Shown: positions 40,637 to 48,238, numbered from the stretch's first letter. The stretch: DNA of 64,000 bases from Allobrachymonas sp. (GCA_030529505.1 JAUMWT010000006.1:1-64000); one strand, 5' to 3'. A program made the numbers and translations. Notes: a model not told the origin generated them from the sequence alone.

Positions 40637-41317
40637 ATGTTGACGATGCAAGAGTTGTGGCAACTGTTGCAAGAGGCGTTGCCCATCATGGGCCAAGGCG
40701 TGCGCTGGACCTTGTACCTGTCCGTGCTGGCCATGCTGCTGGGTGCGGTCATTGGCGTGTGCGTGGCCATCATCCGTGTGGCGCGGGTGCCCGGGCTCAA
40801 TGCGCTGTGCCGCGTGTACGTGAGTTGCATGCGCGGCACGCCCCTGCTGGTGCAATTGTTCGTGCTGTACTACGGTCTGCCCAGCATCGGCTTGCAGCTG
40901 GAGCCTTTGACCGCGGGCATTCTCGGGCTGGGCCTGAATGTGGGCGCGTATCTCTCTGAATCGCTGCGCGGCGCACTGCAAGGCGTGGAGCAAGGGCAGT
41001 GGCTGGCCGCGCAAAGCCTGGGCATGCGCCGCGTGCAAGTTCTGCGCTACATCATCGGGCCGCAAGCCATTCGGCTGGCGCTGCCCAGCTTGTCCAACAG
41101 CCTCATCAGCCTGGTGAAAGACACCTCGCTGGTTTCGGTCATCGCAGTGACTGAATTGATGCTGGCCACCAAAGAAGTGATTGCCACCACCTTCCAGCCC
41201 TTTCCGCTGTACCTGACGGCGGCCGTTATTTACTGGATCATCAGCCTGCTGCTTGAAAGCCTGCAACAAGCCTGGGAGAAACGCCTGGCGCGTGGCTATG
41301 CGGCGGCGCGGATGTGA
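40637..41317 (+). CDS. Polar amino-acid ABC permease (cystine-type)
   Basis: A 226-residue inner-membrane permease of the HisM family. About five transmembrane helices; the EAA loop is YLSESLRGALQGVEQGQWLAAQSLGMRR, which docks the ATPase, followed by LPSLSNSLISLVKDTSLVSVI. An internal segment CMRGTPLLVQLFVLYYGLP is typical. No ATP-binding gene follows: the 10-kb integrated element starts 3 bp after the stop codon. The ATPase must lie elsewhere or has been lost. Confidence 0.9.
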   Translation: MLTMQELWQLLQEALPIMGQGVRWTLYLSVLAMLLGAVIGVCVAIIRVARVPGLNALCRVYVSCMRGTPLLVQLFVLYYGLPSIGLQLEPLTAGILGLGLNVGAYLSESLRGALQGVEQGQWLAAQSLGMRRVQVLRYIIGPQAIRLALPSLSNSLISLVKDTSLVSVIAVTELMLATKEVIATTFQPFPLYLTAAVIYWIISLLLESLQQAWEKRLARGYAAARM

Positions 41318-41319
41318 GG

Positions 41320-41330
41320 CGGTTGTCGGA
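41320..41330. repeat. attL core candidate
   Basis: CGGTTGTCGGA, identical to the tRNA-Thr segment at 51400-51410; CGAA recurs two bases later in both. It lies 2 bp after the permease stop codon. The expected longer remnant of the tRNA 3' end is not preserved on the left, so the site is degenerate or shorter than usual. Confidence 0.55.
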
Positions 41331-41383
41331 ACCGAATTGGAAGCATAAGTCATTGATTTCTATATGGGTGGTTGAAGAAGTCG

Positions 41384-41410
41384 CCAAAAAATACCGTCAA
41401 AAATACCGCC
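41384..41410. repeat. Left integrase-arm-type sites
   Basis: Two tandem copies of a TACCGYC motif (41392 and 41404). The 25-bp block starting at 41384 is repeated with one mismatch at 51254-51278. Confidence 0.65.
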
Positions 41411-41821
41411 AAATTTTTTTGCTGCCCTCTTTTTTGCTGATTTTTTGAGCAAGTCGCGTTTGAGGCGCGGCTTTGGGGCATCGGGGCAGATAGCCACTTA
41501 GTCCCTTGGGGCAAAAGCTGCAACAGAGAAAAGGGGCGCGTCCGAACGATCCGCACCCCGGATAGTACGGAAGTACCTAATGGGGCCTGCGCTTATTTTT
41601 TAAGCAATTGCTGCGCCCAGCCACTGGGTTTTGATTGCAGGTCGAACCACCCGCAGGCCAGTTAATACCAAAGTACCTACGCAGAGGCAGGGCTGGTGAG
41701 CGGGCATTTGATTTCCTTTTTTTAGGCAATTTTTTCTCTGCGTGGGAGAACCGCCGGTTTCCAGCCGCCGCCTCTGCCAGACTTTTGATGCCCCCTCCCC
41801 TGCGTCAGTTGGAATGTCGTC

Positions 41822-41840
41822 TGTATACAGATCGTATACA
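41822..41840. promoter_or_regulatory. HigA operator / higBA promoter
   Basis: Two GTATACA repeats 4 bp apart (41823-41829 and 41834-41840), each containing the palindrome GTATAC. The second contains a TATACA -10 only 8 bp before the higB start. This layout fits autoregulation by the HigA antitoxin. Confidence 0.55.
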
Positions 41841-41848
41841 ATCACTGC

Positions 41849-42127
41849 ATGATTCGCAGCTTCATTCATAAAGGGTTAGAGGCTTTCTTTCTCACTGGCA
41901 GCAAGGCAGGTATCCGGCCGGATCATGCCAAGCGCCTGCAATTGCAGCTCACTGCGTTGGATAACGCCACAGGCCCGCAGGACATGGCCGTGCCAAGCTG
42001 GAAGCTGCACCCCCTCAAAGGGGATTTGCAAGGCCATTGGGCAATCACCGTCAATGGCAACTGGCGCATGACCTTTCGCTTTGTGGGCGAGGATGCGGAG
42101 CTGCTTGACTATCAGGACTATCACTAG
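41849..42127 (+). CDS. higB: HigB-family toxin (RelE superfamily)
   Basis: A 92-residue RelE-fold mRNA interferase. Family features: [59 protein letters not shown] and the ending LLDYQDYH. It would cleave mRNA on the ribosome unless bound by HigA. The toxin precedes the antitoxin, as is normal for higBA. No Shine-Dalgarno sequence is visible and a -10 lies just upstream, so the message may be nearly leaderless. Confidence 0.92.
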   Translation: MIRSFIHKGLEAFFLTGSKAGIRPDHAKRLQLQLTALDNATGPQDMAVPSWKLHPLKGDLQGHWAITVNGNWRMTFRFVGEDAELLDYQDYH

Positions 42128-42138
42128 GAGTACACACC

Positions 42139-42423
42139 ATGAGCCGCATGCATAACCCCGCCCATCCGGGAGCCGTACTCAAGGAATGGCTGGCAGAGGT
42201 CAGCATCACCCAGGCTGCGCAGCACTTGGGCATTACCCGCGCCTACCTTTCCCGCATCCTGAACGGGCACGCCAGCATCAGTGCGGATATGGCGTTGCGT
42301 CTGGCCGCCTTGCTGGGCACCAGCGCAGATATGTGGCTGAACATGCAAAGCGCCTATGACCTGTGGCTGGCGGCACAGCTGCCCCGCCCCAAGGTAGTGC
42401 CGCTTGATCTTGCTGCGGCTTGA
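42139..42423 (+). CDS. higA: HigA-family antitoxin (XRE/HTH)
   Basis: A 94-residue helix-turn-helix antitoxin: [54 protein letters not shown] is the HigA DNA-binding domain, with [11 protein letters not shown] closing it. It neutralises HigB and represses the operon. It starts 11 bp after higB with AGGAG upstream. The pair probably stabilises the integrated element. Confidence 0.92.
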   Translation: MSRMHNPAHPGAVLKEWLAEVSITQAAQHLGITRAYLSRILNGHASISADMALRLAALLGTSADMWLNMQSAYDLWLAAQLPRPKVVPLDLAAA

Positions 42424-42738
42424 CCTCTTGGGGCCATGCTTCGCGCCCCGCCATGCGAAGCAAGCCCGGTTCTCTTGGTCGCACATGGGATGCTGCCCCT
42501 CGGGAATCCGAATGCTTCGCGCGCGCGTGAGGCGCTTCGGGAAGCCCCTGCTTTTTTGAGTGGCAGCCTGCAACTGCCCCTGCAACTTCGGATATATGCC
42601 CCGGCCCCAGATTTGGTTTCAGCTGCGCAATCAATGAGATAGCCACGCTTTGGCGGCCATCTCGCAAAAGCCCATCCACCAGCGGGGGATGGGCCCCACG
42701 GCATGCAGCGGCTCACACCGTGGGGGCAGGCTCAGGGT
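42424..42738. other. Gap between convergent higBA and the replication operon
   Basis: About 315 bp, convergent. It contains the terminator for the leftward operon and no gene. Confidence 0.55.
42666..42694 (-). terminator. Rho-independent terminator of the replication operon
   Basis: On the minus strand, GCCCATCC/GGATGGGC with a 9-base loop, then TTTTGC. A further inverted repeat CCACGG/CCGTGG precedes it. Confidence 0.75.
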
Positions 42739-43062
42739 TCAGCCGGTGTAGCCCCGCTTCTTCTTGATCTGGTACAGGCTCAATATCTGCTGTGCCTGCA
42801 TATCCAGCCCCGCACGGGGTTCACCCGTCTGCTTGTCTGCCCAGGCCTTGGGCGTGATGCTTCCGGCCAGGGCCACGCCGTCCCCATCCCCCAGCGCCAT
42901 GAAGGCCTTGGCGGCCTCGCCAAAGGCAATCACCGACACAAACAGGCTCTCCCCGCTGCTGGTGCTGGCACGCACCTTGCCAAAGCTGTAGGGCTTGCCG
43001 TTGGCATCATTGCGGCTTTGGGGCTGGCCGTACACCTTGCCCGCAATCAGTGCATCAATCAT
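42739..43062 (-). CDS. SSB/PriB-like single-stranded DNA-binding protein
   Basis: A 107-residue OB-fold-like protein: MIDALIAGKVYGQPQSR, YSFGKVRASTSSGESLFVSVIAFGEAAKAFMAL and DGVALAGSITPKAW match the SSB-type pattern found in integrative elements. It lacks the acidic SSB C-terminal tip. GGAGG precedes the ATG at 43062. It overlaps the upstream gene by 4 bp (ATGA), so the two are coupled. It probably serves replication of the element together with the DUF3987 protein. Confidence 0.7.
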   Translation of the reverse strand: MIDALIAGKVYGQPQSRNDANGKPYSFGKVRASTSSGESLFVSVIAFGEAAKAFMALGDGDGVALAGSITPKAWADKQTGEPRAGLDMQAQQILSLYQIKKKRGYTG

Positions 43063-43544
43063 TGTTTGCCTCCATACATCTGCTGAAAGTACGCCGCCAG
43101 TTCCTGGCGCTTGTCTGAGGGAATGCCCAGGCAGTCCTGCCGCATGGCCTCTCTGGCACCGGCCCCATCTCCCCAATAGTCACAGGCCAGCATGGCCGCC
43201 TGCAACAGGGCCGTGAGGCTGGGAGGCGTGTTTGATGGGGCAGGGCGTGGGGCCAATGCAGGGGGTGCCTTGGCCAGCTTGGCAGGCATGGGGGCGGACT
43301 GATGGGCCTGCCACAGTTCCGCCCCTGCCCCACACCGTGCCCCGTAACCCTGCCCGGCAGAGCGGCACTGCGGGCAGTGGGCCACGTGCTGCTGGTAGGC
43401 CCGGTTGGTGGCTTCCCAGTCGTGCAGGGTGGGGTCGTTGGCGGGTTCCATGGCCGGAATAACCGGCGGCTGAATGGAGATCAGGCGGGGTGGTTGTTGC
43501 GCCTTTTCTTCCTCCAATTGATGCAGTTTTTGCAGCCAGCTCAT
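43059..43544 (-). CDS. Hypothetical protein with cysteine cluster
   Basis: A 161-residue protein: an N-terminal amphipathic helix (MSWLQKLHQLEEEKAQ), a Pro-rich segment, a possible zinc site HVAHCPQCRSAGQGYGARC (C-x2-C-x8-C with nearby His), an Ala/Pro linker, and a helical C-terminus with LLQAAMLACDYWGDG and GIPSDKRQELAAYFQQMYGG. It lies between the replication protein and the SSB-like gene and overlaps the latter. I do not recognise the family; a replication accessory role is an inference from position. Confidence 0.75.
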   Translation of the reverse strand: MSWLQKLHQLEEEKAQQPPRLISIQPPVIPAMEPANDPTLHDWEATNRAYQQHVAHCPQCRSAGQGYGARCGAGAELWQAHQSAPMPAKLAKAPPALAPRPAPSNTPPSLTALLQAAMLACDYWGDGAGAREAMRQDCLGIPSDKRQELAAYFQQMYGGKQ

Positions 43545-43664
43545 GGACGCCCCCTTTCAAAAACTTCATACAAAATTTGGAAGGAAACCCCCATACCCCT
43601 ACCTACAAAACCTACAAAACCGGTTGTGTAGGTTTTGTAGGGTCGGTTCAGGCCCTTTTGCACT

Positions 43665-46052
43665 TCATTTTTTTGCATGTTGCCCCCCTGTTTTCATACT
43701 GGGGTGCAGGGTGCAAATCTCGCTTGGCCTGCCTCCTTTGGTGCCCGGCTGCATGATTTGCATGCGAATCCAGCCATGATCTTCCAGCACCTTGCAGGCG
43801 CGTTTGATGGCCTCTGCGTTATCGAGCATGGCCCAGCCTTTTTGCTGCACGTCCCTGATGCGAAAGCCGTCAGGCAGCCCGCCCTCTTGCAGCTTGGTCA
43901 GCAAGATATGGGCTGCGCTGGTATCGGGTCTGGTGGCCGCGCTGTAGATGCGCTCTGCATGGCTGCGCAGATACTCCCCCCATGCCAATGCCCGCAGCAG
44001 CTCCGTTTTGCCTACGGTGGGGCTGTCAGGCGTATCGATCAGGGCAAATATCAGCGCCAGTGCGGGAATCAACTTGCGGTATTTGCCCAGGTGGCTTTCC
44101 ATGGCTGGGTGCAGATCACCGCTGCGCAGTTCCAGCTCCAGTGCCGTGAGCCATTCGTAGAACAGTGCCTGCGCCTCGCTATCAAAGCGGTAGGGGCGCG
44201 GCTCATCCCCTTGTGGCTCAATGGCGGCCAGCCGCTCATAAATGGCATAGGCTGCCTGCCTGGAGTCTGTGTCCGGCCATTGGTCTATCAGGGTGTAGTT
44301 TTTCTGCTGGTCGGGCCACACCGCCAGAGAAAAACGCTGCATCAAGCCATCATCTCCATCCCCACCGGTGACGGCATCGCGCACATAGCCTTGCAGCTTT
44401 GGGGGTTGAATGCCGCCCAGCATGGCCAGGCATGCGCGCGGAATGCGCACCTCGCCCCGTGCAATGCGGTTGACGGTGTAGCCCTGGTTGCCGTCGTAGG
44501 CCGTGAGGTAAAAGCCCCGTTCCTGCTGGTGGCCCTCCTGGTCCATGCTGGCCAGCAGGCTGGTCAGTTCGTCCCTGAACACCAGCAGCCCCCACGGGTT
44601 TTCTGCCAGCAGCTCTCCCAAAGCCTCCACGGTGGAATCCATCACCACAAAGCGGCGCATGAGCGGTTTCTCTGGCCGCTCTTCGGGTTCCAGCAGGCGG
44701 CGTGCCTTGGCCGGGTCGGTCTTGACGGTCTTGCGGGCGGCGCGCCTGTTTTCCTCATCCTGCATATCCAGCAGCTCGCAGTCGCGCTTCCACGCTTCAT
44801 GCTCTGCCTGCCAGCGCTCACGTTCCCGACACTCCATGCCGTGGATGGGGGCCATGATTTGTTTGAGCACAGGGCTTTTCTGGGCGCTTGCACGCCCTAC
44901 CAAGGCTCCCCACAGCACAGGCACCACCTGCCAATCGTCCCGCTGCTTGGGGTGAATGGCAGCACGTGCGCCAATCAGGGCGCTGGCACACACCACGGCC
45001 CCCACGGCGGCAAAGTCTGCTGGCTGCTGCATGCGGTAGGAAATATCCGATACCCATGCCCTGAACCCCTCGGGCAGCATGGCCAGGTCAAACGGTTGCA
45101 CGTCAGGCAGCGCCTTGGCCAGCGGATCGGGGTCGGGCCAATCATCTGCTTCGCTTTCCACCTGCGGGGCCGCAGCCACCTCCAAACAGGCTTTGACGGC
45201 CTCTGCCCCCTGCAGCTGGTGCAGGTCGTTGAAGTCCTTGGCACCCTCTGGCCGGTCTGCGCCAAACAGGGGCATGGCCAGCAAGCCACCCACCGCCTGC
45301 GCGGCCTCGGTTGCGGCCTGCACGCCCGGATTGCCTGCCGTGCGCCAATCGTCATCTGCCGCCAGCACGATTTGCAAGGTGGGATACTTGGCATGCAGGG
45401 CTTGGGCCACGGCCAGCAGATTGCCCTTCGTCATGGCACAGGCCACCGCCCAGCCCGTGGCTTCATGGATGCTGGCCCCAGTGGCATAGCCCTCGCACAC
45501 CACGATGCGGCCCTCTGGCTTGCCCATGGCGTGGTAGCAGCCCTGCGTCTTGCCGCCGGGGTGAAAGCGCTTGGTGCCATCCTCTGCAATGGCCTGCAGC
45601 CTTTGCAAGGCCGTGCCATCGCGCAAGGGAATCAGCAAACGTCCGCCAAATTCCCGCACCTCGTGGCCCTGTACGCCCTTGGCGCTCAGGTAAGGGTGGT
45701 GGGTAGCGGGGCTGGCCTTGTTCCACAGCTGCTGTGCCGTCTGTGCGGCCTCTGCCTGCCTTTGGGCCAGCTCTGCCTCGCGCTGGGCCTGCATGCGCTC
45801 TTGGTGAGCCTGCCATTCTTCGGGGGACATGGCGCTGCGCTCCTTGCTGCTCCAGTCCTGGCTAAACCCCTGCCGCCAATCCCCAAAGGTACCGGCTGGG
45901 ATGCCGTCTGCATGAAAGACGTACCAGCCCGAGGTATCCCCTTTCTTGCCATTGGTGCTGAAACGGTGGATGGCCCCATCGGGGCAAATGGCCTCGGGCA
46001 GGGGCAGGCCCGCATGGGCCATGGCTTGTTTGAATTGCTCAAAGGCTTGCAT
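43665..46052 (-). CDS. Toprim and DUF3987 replication protein
   Basis: A 795-residue protein of mobile elements. The N-terminal part (about 1-110) has a primase-like region with DGAIHRFSTNGKKGDTSGWYVFHADG. The Toprim domain (about 160-290) has VVCEGYATGASIHEATG, LAADDDWR and GAKDFNDLH, containing the Glu and Asp metal ligands. The C-terminal half is DUF3987, with KSPVLKQIMAPIHG as phosphate-binding-like loop and LVFRDELTSLLASMD as Walker-B-like segment. It probably primes and unwinds the element origin. GGAGG lies 5 bp before the ATG at 46052; its start overlaps the previous gene. Confidence 0.87.
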   Translation of the reverse strand: MQAFEQFKQAMAHAGLPLPEAICPDGAIHRFSTNGKKGDTSGWYVFHADGIPAGTFGDWRQGFSQDWSSKERSAMSPEEWQAHQERMQAQREAELAQRQAEAAQTAQQLWNKASPATHHPYLSAKGVQGHEVREFGGRLLIPLRDGTALQRLQAIAEDGTKRFHPGGKTQGCYHAMGKPEGRIVVCEGYATGASIHEATGWAVACAMTKGNLLAVAQALHAKYPTLQIVLAADDDWRTAGNPGVQAATEAAQAVGGLLAMPLFGADRPEGAKDFNDLHQLQGAEAVKACLEVAAAPQVESEADDWPDPDPLAKALPDVQPFDLAMLPEGFRAWVSDISYRMQQPADFAAVGAVVCASALIGARAAIHPKQRDDWQVVPVLWGALVGRASAQKSPVLKQIMAPIHGMECRERERWQAEHEAWKRDCELLDMQDEENRRAARKTVKTDPAKARRLLEPEERPEKPLMRRFVVMDSTVEALGELLAENPWGLLVFRDELTSLLASMDQEGHQQERGFYLTAYDGNQGYTVNRIARGEVRIPRACLAMLGGIQPPKLQGYVRDAVTGGDGDDGLMQRFSLAVWPDQQKNYTLIDQWPDTDSRQAAYAIYERLAAIEPQGDEPRPYRFDSEAQALFYEWLTALELELRSGDLHPAMESHLGKYRKLIPALALIFALIDTPDSPTVGKTELLRALAWGEYLRSHAERIYSAATRPDTSAAHILLTKLQEGGLPDGFRIRDVQQKGWAMLDNAEAIKRACKVLEDHGWIRMQIMQPGTKGGRPSEICTLHPSMKTGGQHAKK

Positions 46053-46251
46053 GCTCACCTCCAATCTGCTGCAAAAAGGCCTGCACTTCCTCCAGGGTAT
46101 GCAGCTGCTTGCAAAAGCCCCAGGCGCTCACGAAATAGCGCACCTGCTTTTTGTGCTGGCTGCGGCCCAGGATGTGGCCGTGTTGTTTGAAAGCCGCCTG
46201 CAAGCGCTCGAAATCGCGCTCTGCGGCATTTGTGGGGTGAAGATGTGTCAT
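46039..46251 (-). CDS. Small hypothetical protein
   Basis: A 70-residue protein, MTHLHPTNAAERDFERLQAAF...HILGRSQHKKQVRYFVSAWGFCKQLHTLEEVQAFLQQIG. It is basic-aromatic in the middle with two helical ends, predicted cytosolic. It overlaps the neighbouring genes by 4 and 14 bp, consistent with real translation in the operon. No family is recognised. Confidence 0.7.
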   Translation of the reverse strand: MTHLHPTNAAERDFERLQAAFKQHGHILGRSQHKKQVRYFVSAWGFCKQLHTLEEVQAFLQQIGGEHASL

Positions 46252-46520
46252 GGCATCACCTCCGTGGCCTTGCGCTTTTGGCGGGCCTTTCTGGCCGCCA
46301 TGGCGCGGGTGACGGTGCGTTCGTGCAAATAGGCCTCGTTAGCCGCTTGCAGATCAGCGGGCACCAGAATGAAGCCCACCACCTCTGCATGCTGGTGCAG
46401 CAGGGCAATGCCTTGGGCCACAGCCTGCGCTTCGCAGCGGAAAGACGCGGGCCAGCGCCTGCGCAGGCTGATGGTGGCGGGGCTGTGGGTGCAACGGGAA
46501 AGCAGGTCCAGATAGATCAT
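46248..46520 (-). CDS. Small hypothetical protein
   Basis: A 90-residue protein starting MIYLDLLSRCTHSPATISLRRRW. The middle is ALLHQHAEVVGFILVPADLQAANEAYLHERTV, and the tail MAARKARQKRKATEVMP is strongly basic, possibly DNA-binding. AGGAGG lies 7 bp before the ATG at 46520; longer in-frame starts overlap the previous gene more. It overlaps both neighbours by 4 bp. No family is recognised. Confidence 0.65.
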   Translation of the reverse strand: MIYLDLLSRCTHSPATISLRRRWPASFRCEAQAVAQGIALLHQHAEVVGFILVPADLQAANEAYLHERTVTRAMAARKARQKRKATEVMP

Positions 46521-46831
46521 GGCTGGGCCTCCTTGCTGCGCTGCTCGTCCAGCCGGTCCATATCCACAGCCAAGCCGTTCAGCAGGGCAGCCAGCGCATC
46601 CAGCAAGCCGCCGCGCACAAAGCCACCAATACGGCACAGGGTGCCGTCATCCGTCCGCAACACGCTCACGATGGCGTGGCAGCCGTGAATGGCCTGCTGC
46701 ATGTGATCCATGCGGGCATCCTTGCTGAACCGCTGGATGCTGCACAAAGCCCCAAAGTCCAGCAGCCCTTCTTCGGTGTAGGGCAGATCGGGGGCCATGG
46801 TCTGGTTCAGGTCGGTGAAGTACTTGCTCAT
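46517..46831 (-). CDS. Small hypothetical protein
   Basis: A 104-residue protein, MSKYFTDLNQTMAPDLPYTEEGLLDFGALCSIQRF..., with a helical region SVLRTDDGTLCRIGGFVRGGLLDALAALLNGL and a charged end. ATGA overlaps join it to both neighbours. It is probably cytosolic. No family is recognised. Confidence 0.68.
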   Translation of the reverse strand: MSKYFTDLNQTMAPDLPYTEEGLLDFGALCSIQRFSKDARMDHMQQAIHGCHAIVSVLRTDDGTLCRIGGFVRGGLLDALAALLNGLAVDMDRLDEQRSKEAQP

Positions 46832-47172
46832 GCTGCACCTCCTTGGCGCTGGGCCATGGCTTGCTGGTCTTCGTTTTCCACATGGGCCTGCACCTGGTCT
46901 GCGGCCATGCTCAACACCTGCCCAAGGCAGTCGTCATGCATCGTCCATTCACAGCGGGCAGGCACCCACTCTTTCAGGCGTTTTTGCACCTCCGGGGGAA
47001 TCACGTTGTACTGCTCGCAATCTGCGTAGTCCCGCAAGGTTCTACGCGCCTCTGCGGCAAAGGCACACAGGCGCAGCAGGTTTTGCAGTTGGTACAGGGG
47101 GATGGGGCCGGGCTGGGCGGCGGGCAGGGCTGTGCTGGCACCAGTGCTGGTGCTGTTGATGTGTGTTGTCAT
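46828..47172 (-). CDS. Small hypothetical protein behind C4-like module 2
   Basis: A 114-residue protein with a Ser/Thr-rich start and helical body (LYQLQNLLRLCAFAAEARRTLRDYADCEQYNVIPPEVQKRLKEWVPARCEW). Its ribosome-binding site (GGAGCC) sits just behind the structured target of C4-like module 2, and the upstream reading frame stops 3 bp before its ATG. Its translation, and that of the coupled operon behind it, is therefore a likely target of the antisense RNA. The function is unknown. Confidence 0.72.
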   Translation of the reverse strand: MTTHINSTSTGASTALPAAQPGPIPLYQLQNLLRLCAFAAEARRTLRDYADCEQYNVIPPEVQKRLKEWVPARCEWTMHDDCLGQVLSMAADQVQAHVENEDQQAMAQRQGGAA

Positions 47173-47175
47173 GGT

Positions 47176-47913
47176 TCAGGCTCCTACGGGAACGTTGAAG
47201 AAGCCACCTGTTGCTGTTTTCAGCAGCAATAGGCGGGCGGGATGTGAAAACACGTCCGTAGCCGTGCGGGCGTCCTTGCGGATAGCCCCATCCCGCCCAA
47301 AACCGCGCAGGCCGGATGCAGCTGCACCCGCCCCATGTCTGGACGTGACAAAGCCCCTCTTTTCCCAGGCAGGGGCTGCTTCCGCTACGGATATGGTGTT
47401 TTCAGCACCAGCGCCTTTCAGCGCCGGGGCCACTGTAGCACGGCCAAGGCGTGCCAAGGGGAATGCGCGCAGGGCGCAACTGTGATGGTGAGACATGGCT
47501 CTACCTCCTGTAGGAAAGGTTTGAGAGCCACCTGCTGCCTTTCGACGGGCATAGGGTGGGCAAGGTGTTCGAAACACGCCTACAGTCGTGCCCGCACCCT
47601 CACGGAATGCGGCACCTTGCCCGTAATCGTTGGGGCTAGCCACGGATGCGCCATGGCCTGCCCTGTAATTCAGACAAGAAAAGCGCCCATGGTCAGGGGC
47701 GCAAGCTGCTGTAGGTTGGGTGTTTCGAGCACCGGTAGCCACTGTAGCACGGCTGCCATCGCTGCAATGGGCCAGTGTCACGGCCACAGCCACACCGGCC
47801 AGCCACCAGGGCAATAGGTCTTTTGCGACGGCAGCGATACAATGCCGCCACACAGTTTTTTGTGATGCCCTCGGTTGCTTCTCGGCCCCGAGGGTTTTTC
47901 TTTGGTGGTTCAT
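47176..47913 (-). CDS. Icd/Ash-like reading frame spanning two C4-like modules
   Basis: A 245-residue frame with low-complexity Ala/Gly/Arg-rich composition. It starts directly at the alpA stop (TAAATG) and runs through both RNA modules. Two internal repeats have related sequence: VGVFRTPCPPYARRKAAGG and TDVFSHPARLLLLKTATGG. This is the appearance of the Ash/Icd-like frames that overlap C4 target sites in P1- and P4-type elements. An internal ATG at 47496 with a strong AGGAGG would give a 106-residue product (MSHHHSCALRAF...). Whether any protein is functional is uncertain; the RNA structure explains most of the conservation. Confidence 0.5.
   Translation of the reverse strand: MNHQRKTLGAEKQPRASQKTVWRHCIAAVAKDLLPWWLAGVAVAVTLAHCSDGSRATVATGARNTQPTAACAPDHGRFSCLNYRAGHGASVASPNDYGQGAAFREGAGTTVGVFRTPCPPYARRKAAGGSQTFPTGGRAMSHHHSCALRAFPLARLGRATVAPALKGAGAENTISVAEAAPAWEKRGFVTSRHGAGAAASGLRGFGRDGAIRKDARTATDVFSHPARLLLLKTATGGFFNVPVGA
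47245..47262 (-). promoter_or_regulatory. C4-like module 2 target site
   Basis: TGAAAACAC-G-TCCGTAGC on the plus strand; both blocks are exact reverse complements of segments in the module-2 RNA (47396-47404 and 47384-47391). The site abuts one arm of a perfect 10-bp stem (47235-47244 with 47289-47298) and lies about 75 bp before the gene at 47172. Confidence 0.72.
47348..47426 (-). ncRNA. C4-like antisense RNA, module 2
   Basis: An extended -10 (TGCTACAGT on the minus strand; TACAGT at 47432-47437) is followed by a small RNA of about 78 nt. It has hairpin GGTG-CTGAAAA-CACC, hairpin TCCG-TAG-CGGA, and a terminator AGCCCCT/AGGGGCT with TTTG. TGAAAACAC and TCCGTAGC pair with the target at 47245-47262. 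The size and two-block pairing resemble the 77-nt C4 RNA of phages P1 and P7. Confidence 0.7.
47569..47585 (-). promoter_or_regulatory. C4-like module 1 target site
   Basis: TCGAAACAC-G-CCTACAG on the plus strand; both blocks are exact reverse complements of 47720-47728 and 47709-47715. It lies inside a perfect 10-bp stem (47558-47567 with 47613-47622), the same layout as module 2 with a different sequence. Confidence 0.72.
47676..47735 (-). ncRNA. C4-like antisense RNA, module 1
   Basis: TGCTACAGT extended -10 (47741-47746), then a hairpin GGTG-CTCGAAA-CACC, a CCTACAG segment, and a terminator GCGCCC/GGGCGC followed by TTTTCTT. About 60 nt. The pairing blocks TCGAAACAC and CCTACAG match the target at 47569-47585, in the same order as module 2. 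Confidence 0.7.
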
Positions 47914-48135
47914 TTACGCCACCTCCTTCTGGCTTTGCAGCCAGGCATCAATAGCGTTCAGATCAAACAGCGTCACGCGCTGGCCCGCTTTGATGGGCTT
48001 GGGAAAGTCCGGGCGGGTTTTGCACCAGTGCCAGAGGGTGGACAGACTGATGCGCAAGTAATCAGCCGTTGGTCTTGGCCGCTCAAGGCGGGGCTGATTG
48101 ATTGTTGGCTCAATCTGCTGGGCGGCTTTCTGCAT
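47914..48135 (-). CDS. AlpA-family transcriptional regulator / excisionase
   Basis: A 73-residue winged-helix protein: RPTADYLRISLSTLWHWCKTRPDFPKPIKAGQRVTLFDLNAIDAWL is the AlpA domain seen in P4-like elements, where it activates integrase or acts as excisionase. The start MQKAAQQ at 48135 has AAAGGAG 8 bp upstream. The next frame begins at its stop codon. Upstream lie a hairpin and a large palindrome. Confidence 0.9.
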   Translation of the reverse strand: MQKAAQQIEPTINQPRLERPRPTADYLRISLSTLWHWCKTRPDFPKPIKAGQRVTLFDLNAIDAWLQSQKEVA

Positions 48136-48163
48136 AGGCCGTGCTCCTTTCAAAGGATGGACG

Positions 48164-48208
48164 GCTATTCATGCAATGTGCGCCAGTGTGTTGCAAAGCC
48201 GTCCGATA
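48164..48208 (-). promoter_or_regulatory. Hairpin in the alpA leader
   Basis: Inverted arms GGACGGCT and AGCCGTCC enclose an inner TGCAA/TTGCA pair, about 30 bp before the alpA start. It could be a leader structure or operator. Confidence 0.45.
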
Positions 48209-48238
48209 TGGCGCGGCCCGCATCATGAAATTTCTGGC

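Larger units (their letters stand above)
41331..41848. other. Left end of the element, no gene
   Basis: About 520 bp between attL and higB. It holds integrase-arm-like repeats, several AGTACCT/AGTACGG motifs (41564-41680) and the higBA operator. I see no convincing gene. Confidence 0.5.

Noticed and set aside
43677..46190. 837-codon plus-strand frame opposite the Toprim/DUF3987 gene
   Set aside because: Complement of a gene with clear motifs and ribosome-binding site.
47401..47760. Possible CRISPR-like or tandem direct repeat
   Set aside because: Only two units, about 310 bp apart, with a structured RNA explanation; no short repeat-spacer array anywhere in the window.
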